From Psychrobacter sp. (GTDB taxonomy: Bacteria > Pseudomonadota > Gammaproteobacteria > Pseudomonadales > Moraxellaceae), in assembly GCA_029264635.1 (NCBI GenBank), contig JARIAA010000148.1, positions 1 to 36,712 on the forward strand: a stretch of DNA of 36,712 nucleotides. The letters are read 5' to 3'. The translations under genes were made by a program, and so were the position numbers. How positions within the stretch are numbered: the first letter of the stretch is position 1; each line of letters starts with the position of its first letter. Under the pieces are notes generated by a model, which was not told where the DNA came from, made no database searches, and worked only from the letters and a program-made list of their open reading frames with translations. Below, piece after piece: positions 26,365 to 35,009 of this stretch.

Positions 26365-27588
26365 GTGTCTAGTCTTTCAAAAGCCAATCTTTCAGAAGAC
26401 AGTCTGGAAAACAATAACAATGGGCAGAACCCTATTTCTTGGTTTATATTTGGCCTCATGGCGAGTGTCACTTTTATCGGTATTCTCTCGGAGCTGATGC
26501 CCTCAGGTATCCTGCCGCAAATGACTGCAGGTCTTGGTATTGAGCAGACACAAGTAGGATTTTTGGTGGGTATCTATGCGTTAGCTTCCGCCATTTTTGC
26601 TATTCCACTTATCAGTATGACGTTATGGGTCAATCGAAAAATACTATTACTGGCTTTATTGGCAGGTTTTGCGGTTTCTAATATTGTCGTCGGGCTAACA
26701 TCTTCTTATTACCTTATCGTTGCTATGCGTATTCTGGGTGGTATATGCGCCGGTATTATGTGGCCGATGATTGCAGCCTATGGTACAGCGCTGGTACCAG
26801 AAAATATGCATGGTAAGGCGATTACCATTATCATGGCAGGCAATACGTTTGGGGTGAGCCTTGGGCTACCGATCATGACTTATATTGGTACCCATGTGGG
26901 CTGGCGTATGTCCTTTTTGGTTCTTGGAGGGTTAGGGGCACTTATTGCGCTACTAGCAATAAAATTCTTACCTGCGGTAAAAGGCGAAAAGCTGACGCAA
27001 AGTAACTCTCCTATTGCTGTCCTAAAAATACCTGGTGTCTGGATCGTCTTAGCTTTGACTTTTTTGGCGGTCGTTGCGCACTATAGTACTTATACGTACA
27101 TCACTTTGTTGGTTGAAACCTTGGAGTTCGTTGGTGGTATTAGTTTAGCGCTGCTTATCTTCGGTATCGGTTCGGTCATCTCGGTGATACTATCTGCCAA
27201 AATTATCGACACTCATCTGCGCGGTTTGATCGTTGGAATGCTCGCTTGTGGAGCGATCGCCATGCTGTCATTCGTCTTTTTTAGAGGGGCAAATGGTTTT
27301 GCACATATTGCCTTTTTCTTATGGGGACTGGCATTTGGACCTTTAGTCACGATGTTTCAAACCGCTGTCAGCCATCAGGTTACTGAGGCAAAAGCGATTG
27401 CGACCTCAGTACAATCCAGTGTGTTCAACTTCTCAATTATGATTGCAACGTGGCTTGCGGGCTTAATTTTGGTGCACATGCCAGAGACAGGTGTCTTGGG
27501 TATTGTGTATCTGTCTATTCTTTGCTTTATCCCTGCCATCATCATCACCTTAATATCCAAAAAGACTTTAGATGCACCTACTGTCTAG
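26365..27588 (+). CDS. MFS transporter, DHA1-type (NepI/AraJ-like exporter)
   Basis: 407 residues with 12 hydrophobic segments. The N-terminal pattern ELMPSGILPQMTAGLGIEQTQVG and RILGGICAGIMWPMIAAYGTALVP belong to the DHA1 group with AraJ, SotB and the purine-nucleoside exporter NepI. The start is GTG with a GAGGAG site 6 bases upstream. It precedes the cytosine-deaminase homologue by 65 bases on the same strand, so a link to nucleobases or related amines is a reasonable inference, but direction and substrate are not shown by the sequence. The usual CodB permease is absent. Confidence 0.85.
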   Translation: MSSLSKANLSEDSLENNNNGQNPISWFIFGLMASVTFIGILSELMPSGILPQMTAGLGIEQTQVGFLVGIYALASAIFAIPLISMTLWVNRKILLLALLAGFAVSNIVVGLTSSYYLIVAMRILGGICAGIMWPMIAAYGTALVPENMHGKAITIIMAGNTFGVSLGLPIMTYIGTHVGWRMSFLVLGGLGALIALLAIKFLPAVKGEKLTQSNSPIAVLKIPGVWIVLALTFLAVVAHYSTYTYITLLVETLEFVGGISLALLIFGIGSVISVILSAKIIDTHLRGLIVGMLACGAIAMLSFVFFRGANGFAHIAFFLWGLAFGPLVTMFQTAVSHQVTEAKAIATSVQSSVFNFSIMIATWLAGLILVHMPETGVLGIVYLSILCFIPAIIITLISKKTLDAPTV

Positions 27589-27653
27589 TAGCGCTCACTA
27601 AGTCATGCTTAATGAGCAGTTTTTAATAAGTTTTATAATAACAGGAGTTTGTA

Positions 27654-28910
27654 ATGAAAAAATTTACCAATGCCACTATCTATCGTAATAGTGACGCTAA
27701 TGAAATCCTTGTCAAAGATGGTGTCATTCATCAAATCGGTAAGAACTTACCTGGCGCTGAAGAAGAGATTGACCTAAAAGGTCGTCTAGTTGTACCGCCT
27801 TATGTGGACTCGCATCTGCATCTGGACTATGTTTATACGGGCGGTGGCGATGATGCCAAGAATGCTTCGGGTACACTATTTGAAGGTATTGCGCGCTGGC
27901 ATGATGTCAAAAAAACACAATCTTTTGACGATGCCAAATCGCGGATGTTAAAAGGCATTCAAGAGGAGGTGTCGAAAGGGGTGCAATATATTCGAACCCA
28001 TATCGACGTCTGTGATCCTGATCTAACGGGACTAAAAGCAATGCTTGAGCTGCGAGAAGAGCTCAAAGACAACGTCACTATTCAGATTGTCGCTTTCCCT
28101 CAAGAGGGTATGTATGCCTACAAAGGGGCTGTCGAATTGATAGAGGAGGCACTAAAGATGGGGGCGGACTGTGTCGGCGGCATTCCGCACTTTGAATGGG
28201 CGTATGAATTTGGTCAAGATTCTGTGCGTAAAACGGTTGAGCTTGCACTTAAATACGACAAACTTATTGACGTCCACTGTGACGAAACTGACGATCCAAT
28301 GAGTCGTCATGTACAGCTATTAAATGCTTTAGTAATGATTGAAGATATCGGTGCGCGCTCGACGGCGAGCCATACCTGCTCATTTGGGTCAGCGGATGAT
28401 GCTTATGCGTTTCGTATGATGGGACTCTTTGAGCAATCTGGCATGAACTTTATCGCACTGCCGACCGAAAACGCTTACTTGCAAGGTCGCCAAGACACTT
28501 ATCCTAAGCGCCGCGGTTTAACGCGCGTCAAAGAGTTTTGGGAAAATGGTATCAATATCTCGTTTGGGCAAGACTCTATCAATGATCCTTGGTACCCTGC
28601 GGGCAATGGTAACATGATGAATATCCTAGATAATGGTATTCATTTGGCGCAAACCATGTCACTGCCGCAGCTCGATGTCTGCCTCGACTTTATCACGTTA
28701 AATGGTGCTAAGACCCTAAATATTGAAGACCAGTACGGTTTAGATGTCGGTAAGCCAGCCAACTTCTTGGTATTAGATGCGACCAGTCCATTTGAGGCGG
28801 TCCGTCAGCGCGCCGATGTGATGGCCTCTATTCGTAACGGTAAATACTTATTTAAGAAGCCTGAACCTAGCTATGATATTGAGCTGGATTTATATAGAAG
28901 CACAATCTAG
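27654..28910 (+). CDS. codA: Cytosine deaminase family amidohydrolase (CodA-like)
   Basis: 418 residues, a metal-dependent TIM-barrel amidohydrolase close to E. coli CodA (cytosine to uracil plus ammonia). Metal ligands H54 and H56 (SHLHLD), H207 (DVHCDE) and D306, and catalytic E210 and H239 (ASHTCS), are all present, as is Q149 in the substrate-contact segment QIVAFPQEG. The residue after the metal Asp, D314 in E. coli (GHDD), is S307 here (GQDS). Because that Asp contacts the pyrimidine ring, the natural substrate may be a cytosine relative such as isocytosine, isoguanine or creatinine. CAGGAG precedes the ATG. It forms an operon with the MFS gene and ends in a terminator. Confidence 0.88.
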   Translation: MKKFTNATIYRNSDANEILVKDGVIHQIGKNLPGAEEEIDLKGRLVVPPYVDSHLHLDYVYTGGGDDAKNASGTLFEGIARWHDVKKTQSFDDAKSRMLKGIQEEVSKGVQYIRTHIDVCDPDLTGLKAMLELREELKDNVTIQIVAFPQEGMYAYKGAVELIEEALKMGADCVGGIPHFEWAYEFGQDSVRKTVELALKYDKLIDVHCDETDDPMSRHVQLLNALVMIEDIGARSTASHTCSFGSADDAYAFRMMGLFEQSGMNFIALPTENAYLQGRQDTYPKRRGLTRVKEFWENGINISFGQDSINDPWYPAGNGNMMNILDNGIHLAQTMSLPQLDVCLDFITLNGAKTLNIEDQYGLDVGKPANFLVLDATSPFEAVRQRADVMASIRNGKYLFKKPEPSYDIELDLYRSTI

Positions 28911-28947
28911 TTTTATACTAAAAAGCTAATGATCAAATTGAGCCTAT

Positions 28948-28984
28948 AAAAAATGCCCATTACTCATAAGTATTGGGCATTTTT
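28948..28984. terminator. Bidirectional terminator between codA and metQ
   Basis: AAAAATGCCCATTACT (28949-28964) pairs with AGTATTGGGCATTTTT (28969-28984), 16 bases with one mismatch and a 4-base loop; A and T runs on both sides serve the two converging genes. Confidence 0.88.
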
Positions 28985-29002
28985 GTATTTATACGCTTGT
29001 CA

Positions 29003-29968
29003 TTACTGCGCTGTTGCTTCTGCGGCAGGGGCAGTACTTGCTGTTGTTTCGCTAGCCAATCCAGCTACCTCACCCCAAATTTTTGGATATTTATAACCTG
29101 GGAAAGTATCATGAGCATACTTTTTAAAGGCTTCTGAGTTATAAGCGTTGGTCACGTCCTCAACCCATTTTTTACCAGCGTCGGCAGACTTAACGGCTGA
29201 CCAGTTAACATAAGCAAAGCTTGGTTCTTGAAATAGCGCTTCTGTCAGCTTGATACCAGAGTCGGTGGCATAATTACCATTAATCACAGCGAAGTCAACT
29301 TCGTCACGCGCGCGTGGTAGCTGAGCGGCTTCTAGTTCAACGATTTTGATATCGTATTTGCTATTATCAGCGATGTCCGCTTTTGAAGCAGTCAGCGGAT
29401 CGACATTATCTTTTAGGGTAATCCAACCAAGATCATTCATCATGACCAAAGCACGAGCAAAGTTACTTGGATCGTTCGGTGCTGAGACACTCATACCTTT
29501 ATAAACCTCGTCAAGAGAGGTCTTTTTACCTGAGTAAATACCAAGTGGCGCCGTTGGAACTTGGAAGACTTCAACGAGATCAAGATTATTTTCTTTTTTG
29601 AAAGTATCGAGGTAAGGTTTGTGCTGAAAGATGTTGATGTCCAAATCACCTTCAGCCAGTGCAAGATTAGGGCGGACATAGTCAGTAAAAGGCACAAGCT
29701 CAACGTCATAACCTTGTGCTTCAAGCGAGGCTTTGACTTGGTTACGTACCATATCTGCAAAGTCACCTTCGGTTGTACCGATGATAATTTTACTCTTTTC
29801 AGGATCGATGTCGCTAGCGGCGGTCTCAGACGTTGAGGTTTCAGTAGCTGGTGCTTCTTTCGTCGTCTCTGGGGCTGATGAATTACTACAGCCAACCAGT
29901 ACGAGGCTTGATACGCCAACAGCAGCAAATGCAGTGGCCAACTGACGACTGATATCTGTCAATTTCAT
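29003..29968 (-). CDS. metQ: MetQ/NlpA family substrate-binding lipoprotein
   Basis: 321 residues. A lipoprotein signal ends in LVLVGC with C27 as the acylated residue, followed by a Thr/Glu/Ala-rich linker (28-53) that tethers the protein to the membrane in the periplasm. The NlpA domain starts with KIIIGTTEGDFADMVRNQVKASLEAQGYDVELVPFTDYVRPNLALAEGDLD pattern and includes NIFQHKPYLD and VPTAPLGIYS. MetQ delivers methionine to MetNI. The C-terminus adds about 15 Ala/Thr-rich residues. GAGGAA precedes the ATG. It is the last gene of the set, 142 bases after metI. Confidence 0.93.
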   Translation of the reverse strand: MKLTDISRQLATAFAAVGVSSLVLVGCSNSSAPETTKEAPATETSTSETAASDIDPEKSKIIIGTTEGDFADMVRNQVKASLEAQGYDVELVPFTDYVRPNLALAEGDLDINIFQHKPYLDTFKKENNLDLVEVFQVPTAPLGIYSGKKTSLDEVYKGMSVSAPNDPSNFARALVMMNDLGWITLKDNVDPLTASKADIADNSKYDIKIVELEAAQLPRARDEVDFAVINGNYATDSGIKLTEALFQEPSFAYVNWSAVKSADAGKKWVEDVTNAYNSEAFKKYAHDTFPGYKYPKIWGEVAGLASETTASTAPAAEATAQ

Positions 29969-30017
29969 GGAATTTCCTCAATTAAATAAACGATTATCGG
30001 TTAAATGTAACCATTAA

Positions 30018-30050
30018 AAAAGCAACATTAAGGATAATAATGCTGCTTTT
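30018..30050 (-). terminator. Hairpin with T-run between metI and metQ (partial terminator)
   Basis: Arms 30018-30030 and 30038-30050 pair over 13 bases with one mismatch; on the transcribed minus strand the stem AAAAGCAGCATTA ends in a run of six T. It lies 50 bases before metQ and after metI, so transcripts from metN would be partly stopped unless metQ has its own promoter. Confidence 0.6.
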
Positions 30051-30110
30051 GCAAAAACAAGTCAAAACTAAACCTAGTCGCTTGTAATGTCAAGTATTCT
30101 ATAAAACGGC

Positions 30111-30797
30111 TTACCGTTTATCTAAGCGCGTTGCAAGCCAATTACCAAAGGCTTGAATCGAGATGACCATGACTGAGAGCATAATAACGATAAAAATCAT
30201 AACTTCAGTCTGATAACGATAATAACCGTAACGAATCGCCAAATCACCCAGACCACCGCCGCCAATCATACCAGCTGCCGCTGAGTAGGATAGTAAGCTA
30301 ATAGTAAGAATCGTCACCGATAATACGAGCCATGAGCGTGCCTCATTAAGGAGTACTTTGATAATGGTAAACGGACGTGCGCCCATTGACTCGGTCGCCT
30401 CTATAATACCGCGCGGTACTTCACGCAGATTTTGCTCAACCAAACGGGCAAAATAAAATGATCCAGCTATCGCAAGGACTAAAGAGGCTGCAATAGGGCC
30501 AATACCAGTACCAATGATAGCTTTAGTAAAGGGGCTCATGGCAATCATCAAAATCACAAAGGGAAACGCACGCATAAAGTTGGTGATGCCGCCCAATACA
30601 GCATACAACGCTTTATTCTGCAAAAACTGCCGATCACTGGACAAAAATAAGAATATTCCAAACAGTCCACCAATAGTAACGGCAGCAGCCGTAGAGATAC
30701 CAAGCATGATAAACGTATCAAATGAGGCTTGCCAAATCTCATTTTTTAGCGCAAGCAGCTTGTCTATTGAGGCGGATAATTCAGTACCAGTCAACAT
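30111..30797 (-). CDS. metI: Methionine-type ABC importer permease MetI
   Basis: 228 residues, five to six membrane segments, of the MetI/TauC-type permease fold. The EAA-loop that docks the ATPase is EATESMGARPFTIIKVLLNEA (about 138-158). The C-terminal SYSAAAGMIGGGGLGDLAIRYGYYRYQ is characteristic of MetI, including GGGGLGDLA. AGGAG precedes the ATG. It is separated from metN by 18 bases and clearly co-transcribed. Substrate follows from the MetNIQ family and is not visible in the permease itself. Confidence 0.94.
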   Translation of the reverse strand: MLTGTELSASIDKLLALKNEIWQASFDTFIMLGISTAAAVTIGGLFGIFLFLSSDRQFLQNKALYAVLGGITNFMRAFPFVILMIAMSPFTKAIIGTGIGPIAASLVLAIAGSFYFARLVEQNLREVPRGIIEATESMGARPFTIIKVLLNEARSWLVLSVTILTISLLSYSAAAGMIGGGGLGDLAIRYGYYRYQTEVMIFIVIMLSVMVISIQAFGNWLATRLDKR

Positions 30798-30815
30798 ATT
30801 ATTTCTCCTGCCGTA

Positions 30816-31586
30816 TTAGTCCTCGACGACTAAGCCTTGGCCAATCGGGGTGGTTGCCTGAATCTGACCGTCTCTTACCTCTGCCACTTCAAGTAATTGT
30901 CCTTGATGTAATAAGGCTGCGCGGTCACAAAGCCTACGAATCACGCTCATCTCATGAGTTACGATAACAATGGTCACGCCAAGCTGCTCATTAATATCAC
31001 GTAGACAAGTCAGTAAGCTACGAGTGGTCGCAGGATCAAGCGCACTGGTCGGCTCATCGGCAAGCAACACTTTTGGACTTGGCGCAATAGCGCGCGCGAT
31101 ACCGACACGCTGCTTTTGACCACCTGATAACTGTGCAGGATAATGACTGGCACGATCAGTCAAGTCGACGATTGCTAAACAATCCATCACGCGCTTATAG
31201 ATATCGCGGTTTGGGTACCCTGAAACGGTCAAGTTAAAGGCGACGTTATCATAGACAGTGCGATTGGACATCAGATTAAACTGCTGAAAAATCATGCCTA
31301 TGTTATGGCGTGCGATACGCAAGTCACTGGCAGATAAGGTCGTCAAATCTACACCATCGATAACCACCTGACCACTATCAGGACGCTCAAGCATATTGAT
31401 CAGTCGTAATAAGGTAGATTTACCTGCCCCTGAGTAGCCCATTAAGCCAAAGATCTCACCTTGCTTAACCGATAGCGACGTTGGTTCAACCGCCGTAAAC
31501 CAGTGCGGCTTACCATCTTTATCTTTTATGGATCGGTCGCTTAAAAAGCGTTTGGTCACGTCATTTAGAACGATCATGTCATTCAT
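30816..31586 (-). CDS. metN: Methionine-type ABC importer ATPase MetN, without C-terminal NIL domain
   Basis: 256 residues holding a complete ABC domain: Walker A GYSGAGKST (50-58), signature LSGGQKQRVGIARA, Walker B VLLADEP and the His-switch VTHEMSV. E. coli MetN has 343 residues because of a C-terminal NIL/ACT-like domain that binds methionine and shuts the transporter off; here the chain ends just after the ABC core (GQGLVVED). A short insertion KDKDGKPHWF follows beta strand 1. The ATG at 31586 has no strong ribosome site. First gene of metN-metI-metQ. Confidence 0.9.
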   Translation of the reverse strand: MNDMIVLNDVTKRFLSDRSIKDKDGKPHWFTAVEPTSLSVKQGEIFGLMGYSGAGKSTLLRLINMLERPDSGQVVIDGVDLTTLSASDLRIARHNIGMIFQQFNLMSNRTVYDNVAFNLTVSGYPNRDIYKRVMDCLAIVDLTDRASHYPAQLSGGQKQRVGIARAIAPSPKVLLADEPTSALDPATTRSLLTCLRDINEQLGVTIVIVTHEMSVIRRLCDRAALLHQGQLLEVAEVRDGQIQATTPIGQGLVVED

Positions 31587-31634
31587 GGAATGCTCAAAAT
31601 TAGTAAATGGGATAGCAATTGTGATATCAACATC

Positions 31635-31684
31635 TTATCCTAAGATCGCAGCATCACAGCTTTATACCAGTAACCTTAGGATAA
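31635..31684 (-). promoter_or_regulatory. Inverted repeat in the metN leader
   Basis: TTATCCTAAG (31635-31644) and its exact complement CTTAGGATAA (31675-31684) are 30 bases apart and end 48 bases before the metN ATG. This could be paired operator half-sites or a leader hairpin. It does not match a MetJ box (AGACGTCT) and I cannot match it to a SAM riboswitch. Confidence 0.4.
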
Positions 31685-31861
31685 AGGGCGGTAATATAAC
31701 ATATTTTTGAGCATGTTATATATGCGCATTCTTGCATGTCTTATGACAATATAGCGCTTAGTAGCTGTACAGATGTTGGTAGGTAGACATTTGTCGTCGA
31801 GATTGACCGCTAGATCATTGATAGCGAGTCTATCCAAAAACGGCTTGATGAAGCACTATTT

Positions 31862-33898
31862 TTAGCTCTCTTTACTATTGTGATGAGGGTCTTGTTTGAC
31901 TGGAATCACGACCAAAAATCTTGTGTGTCCATTGATGGTATCGGTAATAATGTGGCCTTGATGAGCGGTAACGATTTGCGAGACAAGTGATAAACCCAGT
32001 CCCGATCCTTTATTTTTCTGCTGAAGACGTACAAATGGACTAAAGATCTCTTCACGCTTATCTTCTGGAATCCCTCTACCTTCATCAATCACTGCAAGCA
32101 CTGCATACTTTGGCAAAGGACGCTCATCCTCAGACTTAGATTTTTTTAGATGTTTTTTGAACAAGCTTTCTTTACGCGGTGCATTGTGAGCTTCGTTATA
32201 ATTTTCACTACCAATGTTAACGGTTTTGGCTTTTTTATTAGATTTATAATTAACAGATTTGGTAGTAGCGACAGACCGAATATCATTGGTTGATGATAGC
32301 TCAGCTGTCTCTGGCACGATATTCCAAATCACCCTTTTAATTTTATCAGTTAAATCAGAGGTCATCGTATTTTGGCTATTATGAAGTGTCTTATCAGTCA
32401 AATTAGGTGTGAGCGTATTAAATGTTCGGTGAGGACTATTGTCATTATCAGACAAATCTTGTGCGCCATCCTGTATATCGATACCTTTATTTTTTTCGTT
32501 ATGCTCTTTGTCATGATAATCGATCAGCGTTTCGCCATTTCGAAAAATAGCGGGGGCAGGTATCTCTTCTAGCGACTCTGCGAGTACGATACTATCGGAT
32601 TCCACCTCTTTTAAACGATCACCTTCATTAATTTTAAAAGGTTCTAGCATATCAAGATGCTTGTCATAATTTGAGCTATTGTAGTCAGCAAAGCTGCTAG
32701 ACACTAATGAATGTAGTAAATACTCAGGCACAGTATCAGCCTCTTCAAACGTTTGTACGCCATAGAGTAGTACGGTGATGGGTGGCACACCGTGTAGCAT
32801 AGCGTTGTTAAGTAGGTTACGAATGAGATGGGTCAGCATAGGCGGTTGACCATCAATCACAATATGTTCACCAATCAACGTCGCTTCTGGATAATGCTGG
32901 CGTTCTTGATTGACTAAGTCATAAAAATCTACGCGTTCCACTTGTTGCATAACATGACCTGCATCTAGACGACTGACCAGCAAGATACTCTCAACCAAGT
33001 CGTTAAGGCCTGACAAATCGCGATTAATTGCTTGCGCGCGTTTATCGAACTTTGCTTTGGTGTCAATCGGCATAGTGCCTGCCAGCATATCCATCATCTC
33101 AATTTGCAAGCGAATACGAGTAATGGGGGTGCGCAGTTCATGAGAGGCATGAGCTAATAATAGGTTATTGGCATCAATAAGATGCTCAATTTTTTGGGCA
33201 GCTTGGTTAAAACCTCGCGCGAGTAGAGCAATCTCATCGTTACCACGACTATTCACTCGGACAGTAAAATCGCCATCACCGAGCTGACTCATTTGCTGAC
33301 TCATATGATTAATGCGCCAAGTCATTGACCGGGCGATCCACCATAGTACACCTGCCATGATAAGGAGCAGGAGCATAGTGCCCGTAAATAAATTAAGCGC
33401 CGCCGAAAATGCAGGTTTTTTGGGTGTCAGACGCGATTCATACAGCAATGTGTAACCTGTACTACTATAGACTTGAGCTTGCTGAGTAGGGGGCATTTCT
33501 GAAAAAGAGGGGAAAACTAAATTCATCAAAGAGGGCGTTGCAGGTAGCTCTAATGGCAAGTCACTGTTATCGGTTTGCATGAGCAGACGCCCTTCATTGT
33601 CATATAAGCCCATTTTGGCTTTTAATGACTCATCAAAGATATCAAAGCTCTTTTTAACCACAGCCAACATAAAACGCGCTTGCAGGCGATTGTCCTTACT
33701 GATTGCCGTATTTAACTCGTGCAAAAAAGGATCAATCTGTCCTAAAATTTGAGTAGCAACCACCTCTGAGCGGATGCCAGCATCTTTATCATGGACAAGC
33801 TGTGTTAAAAGCACCATAGCTACTGCAAACAAAATAAGTGCCAGCATCACACTGGCAAATAACTTGGCAAATACGGAGCGAAAACCCAACTGCTGCAT
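31862..33898 (-). CDS. Membrane sensor histidine kinase with interrupted ATPase domain
   Basis: 678 residues. Membrane helices at about 12-33 and 166-189 bracket a periplasmic sensor region; a HAMP domain follows (190-243). The HisKA helix has H253 in HASHELRTPITR. The ATPase domain has its N box at 360-366 (RNLLNNAMLHG), G1 at 605-609 (DEGRG), F box at 619-622 and G2 at 631-638 (GSGLGLSL). Between N box and G1, normally about 30-40 residues apart, lie about 235, of which some 215 (381-597) are polar low-complexity sequence. All catalytic motifs remain, so it should be active. It is the partner of the OmpR-type regulator upstream (132-base gap). Confidence 0.9.
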   Translation of the reverse strand: MQQLGFRSVFAKLFASVMLALILFAVAMVLLTQLVHDKDAGIRSEVVATQILGQIDPFLHELNTAISKDNRLQARFMLAVVKKSFDIFDESLKAKMGLYDNEGRLLMQTDNSDLPLELPATPSLMNLVFPSFSEMPPTQQAQVYSSTGYTLLYESRLTPKKPAFSAALNLFTGTMLLLLIMAGVLWWIARSMTWRINHMSQQMSQLGDGDFTVRVNSRGNDEIALLARGFNQAAQKIEHLIDANNLLLAHASHELRTPITRIRLQIEMMDMLAGTMPIDTKAKFDKRAQAINRDLSGLNDLVESILLVSRLDAGHVMQQVERVDFYDLVNQERQHYPEATLIGEHIVIDGQPPMLTHLIRNLLNNAMLHGVPPITVLLYGVQTFEEADTVPEYLLHSLVSSSFADYNSSNYDKHLDMLEPFKINEGDRLKEVESDSIVLAESLEEIPAPAIFRNGETLIDYHDKEHNEKNKGIDIQDGAQDLSDNDNSPHRTFNTLTPNLTDKTLHNSQNTMTSDLTDKIKRVIWNIVPETAELSSTNDIRSVATTKSVNYKSNKKAKTVNIGSENYNEAHNAPRKESLFKKHLKKSKSEDERPLPKYAVLAVIDEGRGIPEDKREEIFSPFVRLQQKNKGSGLGLSLVSQIVTAHQGHIITDTINGHTRFLVVIPVKQDPHHNSKES

Positions 33899-33943
33899 TA
33901 CACATTCTCTATTATCAAATGCTTGTCTTTATCGCTAATCAAC

Positions 33944-33974
33944 AATAGCCATCACGTTATGCGAGATGGCTATT
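33944..33974 (-). other. Intercistronic hairpin between regulator and kinase genes
   Basis: AATAGCCATC (33944-33953) and GATGGCTATT (33965-33974) form a perfect 10-base stem with an 11-base loop. There is no T-run, so it is more likely an mRNA processing or stabilising structure than a terminator, perhaps setting a lower kinase level than regulator level. Confidence 0.5.
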
Positions 33975-34030
33975 ATTTGTTTACTATTGTGTTCAATAAG
34001 CTCAGACTATTCAACGTCGATTATCAATTA

Positions 34031-34753
34031 TCAAACCTGATCGGTCGCAAATTGATAACCGACGCCGCGTACGGTAATAATACGTTTTGGCTGACGCGGG
34101 TTGTCTTCAATCAATGCCCGCAAACGTGAGATGTGGACGTCAATTGCGCGATCGATATTATCAGAGCTGTCATCATTTGGCATCGCCTGCCATAACTGCT
34201 CACGATTGAGTACTTTACCAGAATGTGTCGCAAAGTAGTGTAACAGCTGAAACTGATGGGTCGTTAAACGTACTGGCTGCTCATCGATTGTCACTTCGTG
34301 ACTGTCAGGAAACACACTCAAGCGCCCAAAAGTCAAACTGTCGGATTGACTGTCGGCTTGATTTGGCTGCTCATGACGGCGAATGACCGCGCGAATGCGG
34401 GCCAGCAATTCTCGAGGCTCAAAAGGTTTTGCGATATAGTCATCAGCACCCATCTCAAGACCCAGCACCCGATCGGTAGTATCACCTTTAGCCGTTAACA
34501 TGATAATAGGGACTTTATTGGTCATATTGTTTTTGTTGCCACGGATTTTTTGGCAAACCTGCATACCATCCATGTCAGGTAGCATCAAATCTAGGACAAC
34601 CAAATCGATATCGCGCTCTTTGGTATCTAAAATATCAAGACCTTCTTGCCCAAGACCAGCATGGTGCACATCATAGTAATTCATGGTCAAATAATCGCTG
34701 ATTAATTCAGCCAAATCTGGATCGTCTTCAATTAACAAAATCTGCTTACTCAT
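34031..34753 (-). CDS. OmpR-family response regulator
   Basis: 240 residues. The receiver domain has D11 and D12 (IEDDPD), phospho-acceptor D55 (VVLDLMLPDMDG), T87 and K109 (MGADDYIAKPF). The winged-helix DNA-binding domain starts near 145, with LTTHQFQLLHYFATHSGKVLNREQLWQA and IDVHISRLRALIEDNPRQPKRIITVRGVGYQF. Both are standard for the OmpR/PhoB class. AAGGAT precedes the ATG. It is transcribed ahead of the kinase gene. The target genes are unknown; the adaptor lipoprotein gene upstream on the same strand is a candidate. Confidence 0.95.
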   Translation of the reverse strand: MSKQILLIEDDPDLAELISDYLTMNYYDVHHAGLGQEGLDILDTKERDIDLVVLDLMLPDMDGMQVCQKIRGNKNNMTNKVPIIMLTAKGDTTDRVLGLEMGADDYIAKPFEPRELLARIRAVIRRHEQPNQADSQSDSLTFGRLSVFPDSHEVTIDEQPVRLTTHQFQLLHYFATHSGKVLNREQLWQAMPNDDSSDNIDRAIDVHISRLRALIEDNPRQPKRIITVRGVGYQFATDQV

Positions 34754-35009
34754 GGGTTATCCTTTAGTAATAAATAATATTTAATAATTTTTTTAGTAGC
34801 TGCTGTTAAATGACTAATTTTTATAAGTACAAATGAGAATACTTTAAGATAATTATACACATTTGTTTTTAAAAATGACCATTACAAATGTTACTGTCTC
34901 TATTTTGCCTAACTTAAGCCTTACCACACAAGATGCGCTTTGTTAATGTTTCTACACAATGTAACTTACTATAATTTCAATAATCATACCTTTCTATATA
35001 GATCACAGT

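Noticed and set aside
29491..29928. 145-codon open frame overlapping metQ in another frame of the same strand
   Set aside because: metQ has a clear lipobox and NlpA domain through the same bases; the other frame is basic, Leu/Lys-rich and meaningless.
31587..31861. SAM riboswitch or MetJ operator upstream of metN
   Set aside because: I looked for AGACGTCT boxes and for the compact multi-stem core of SAM aptamers and found neither; only the simple inverted repeat is supported.
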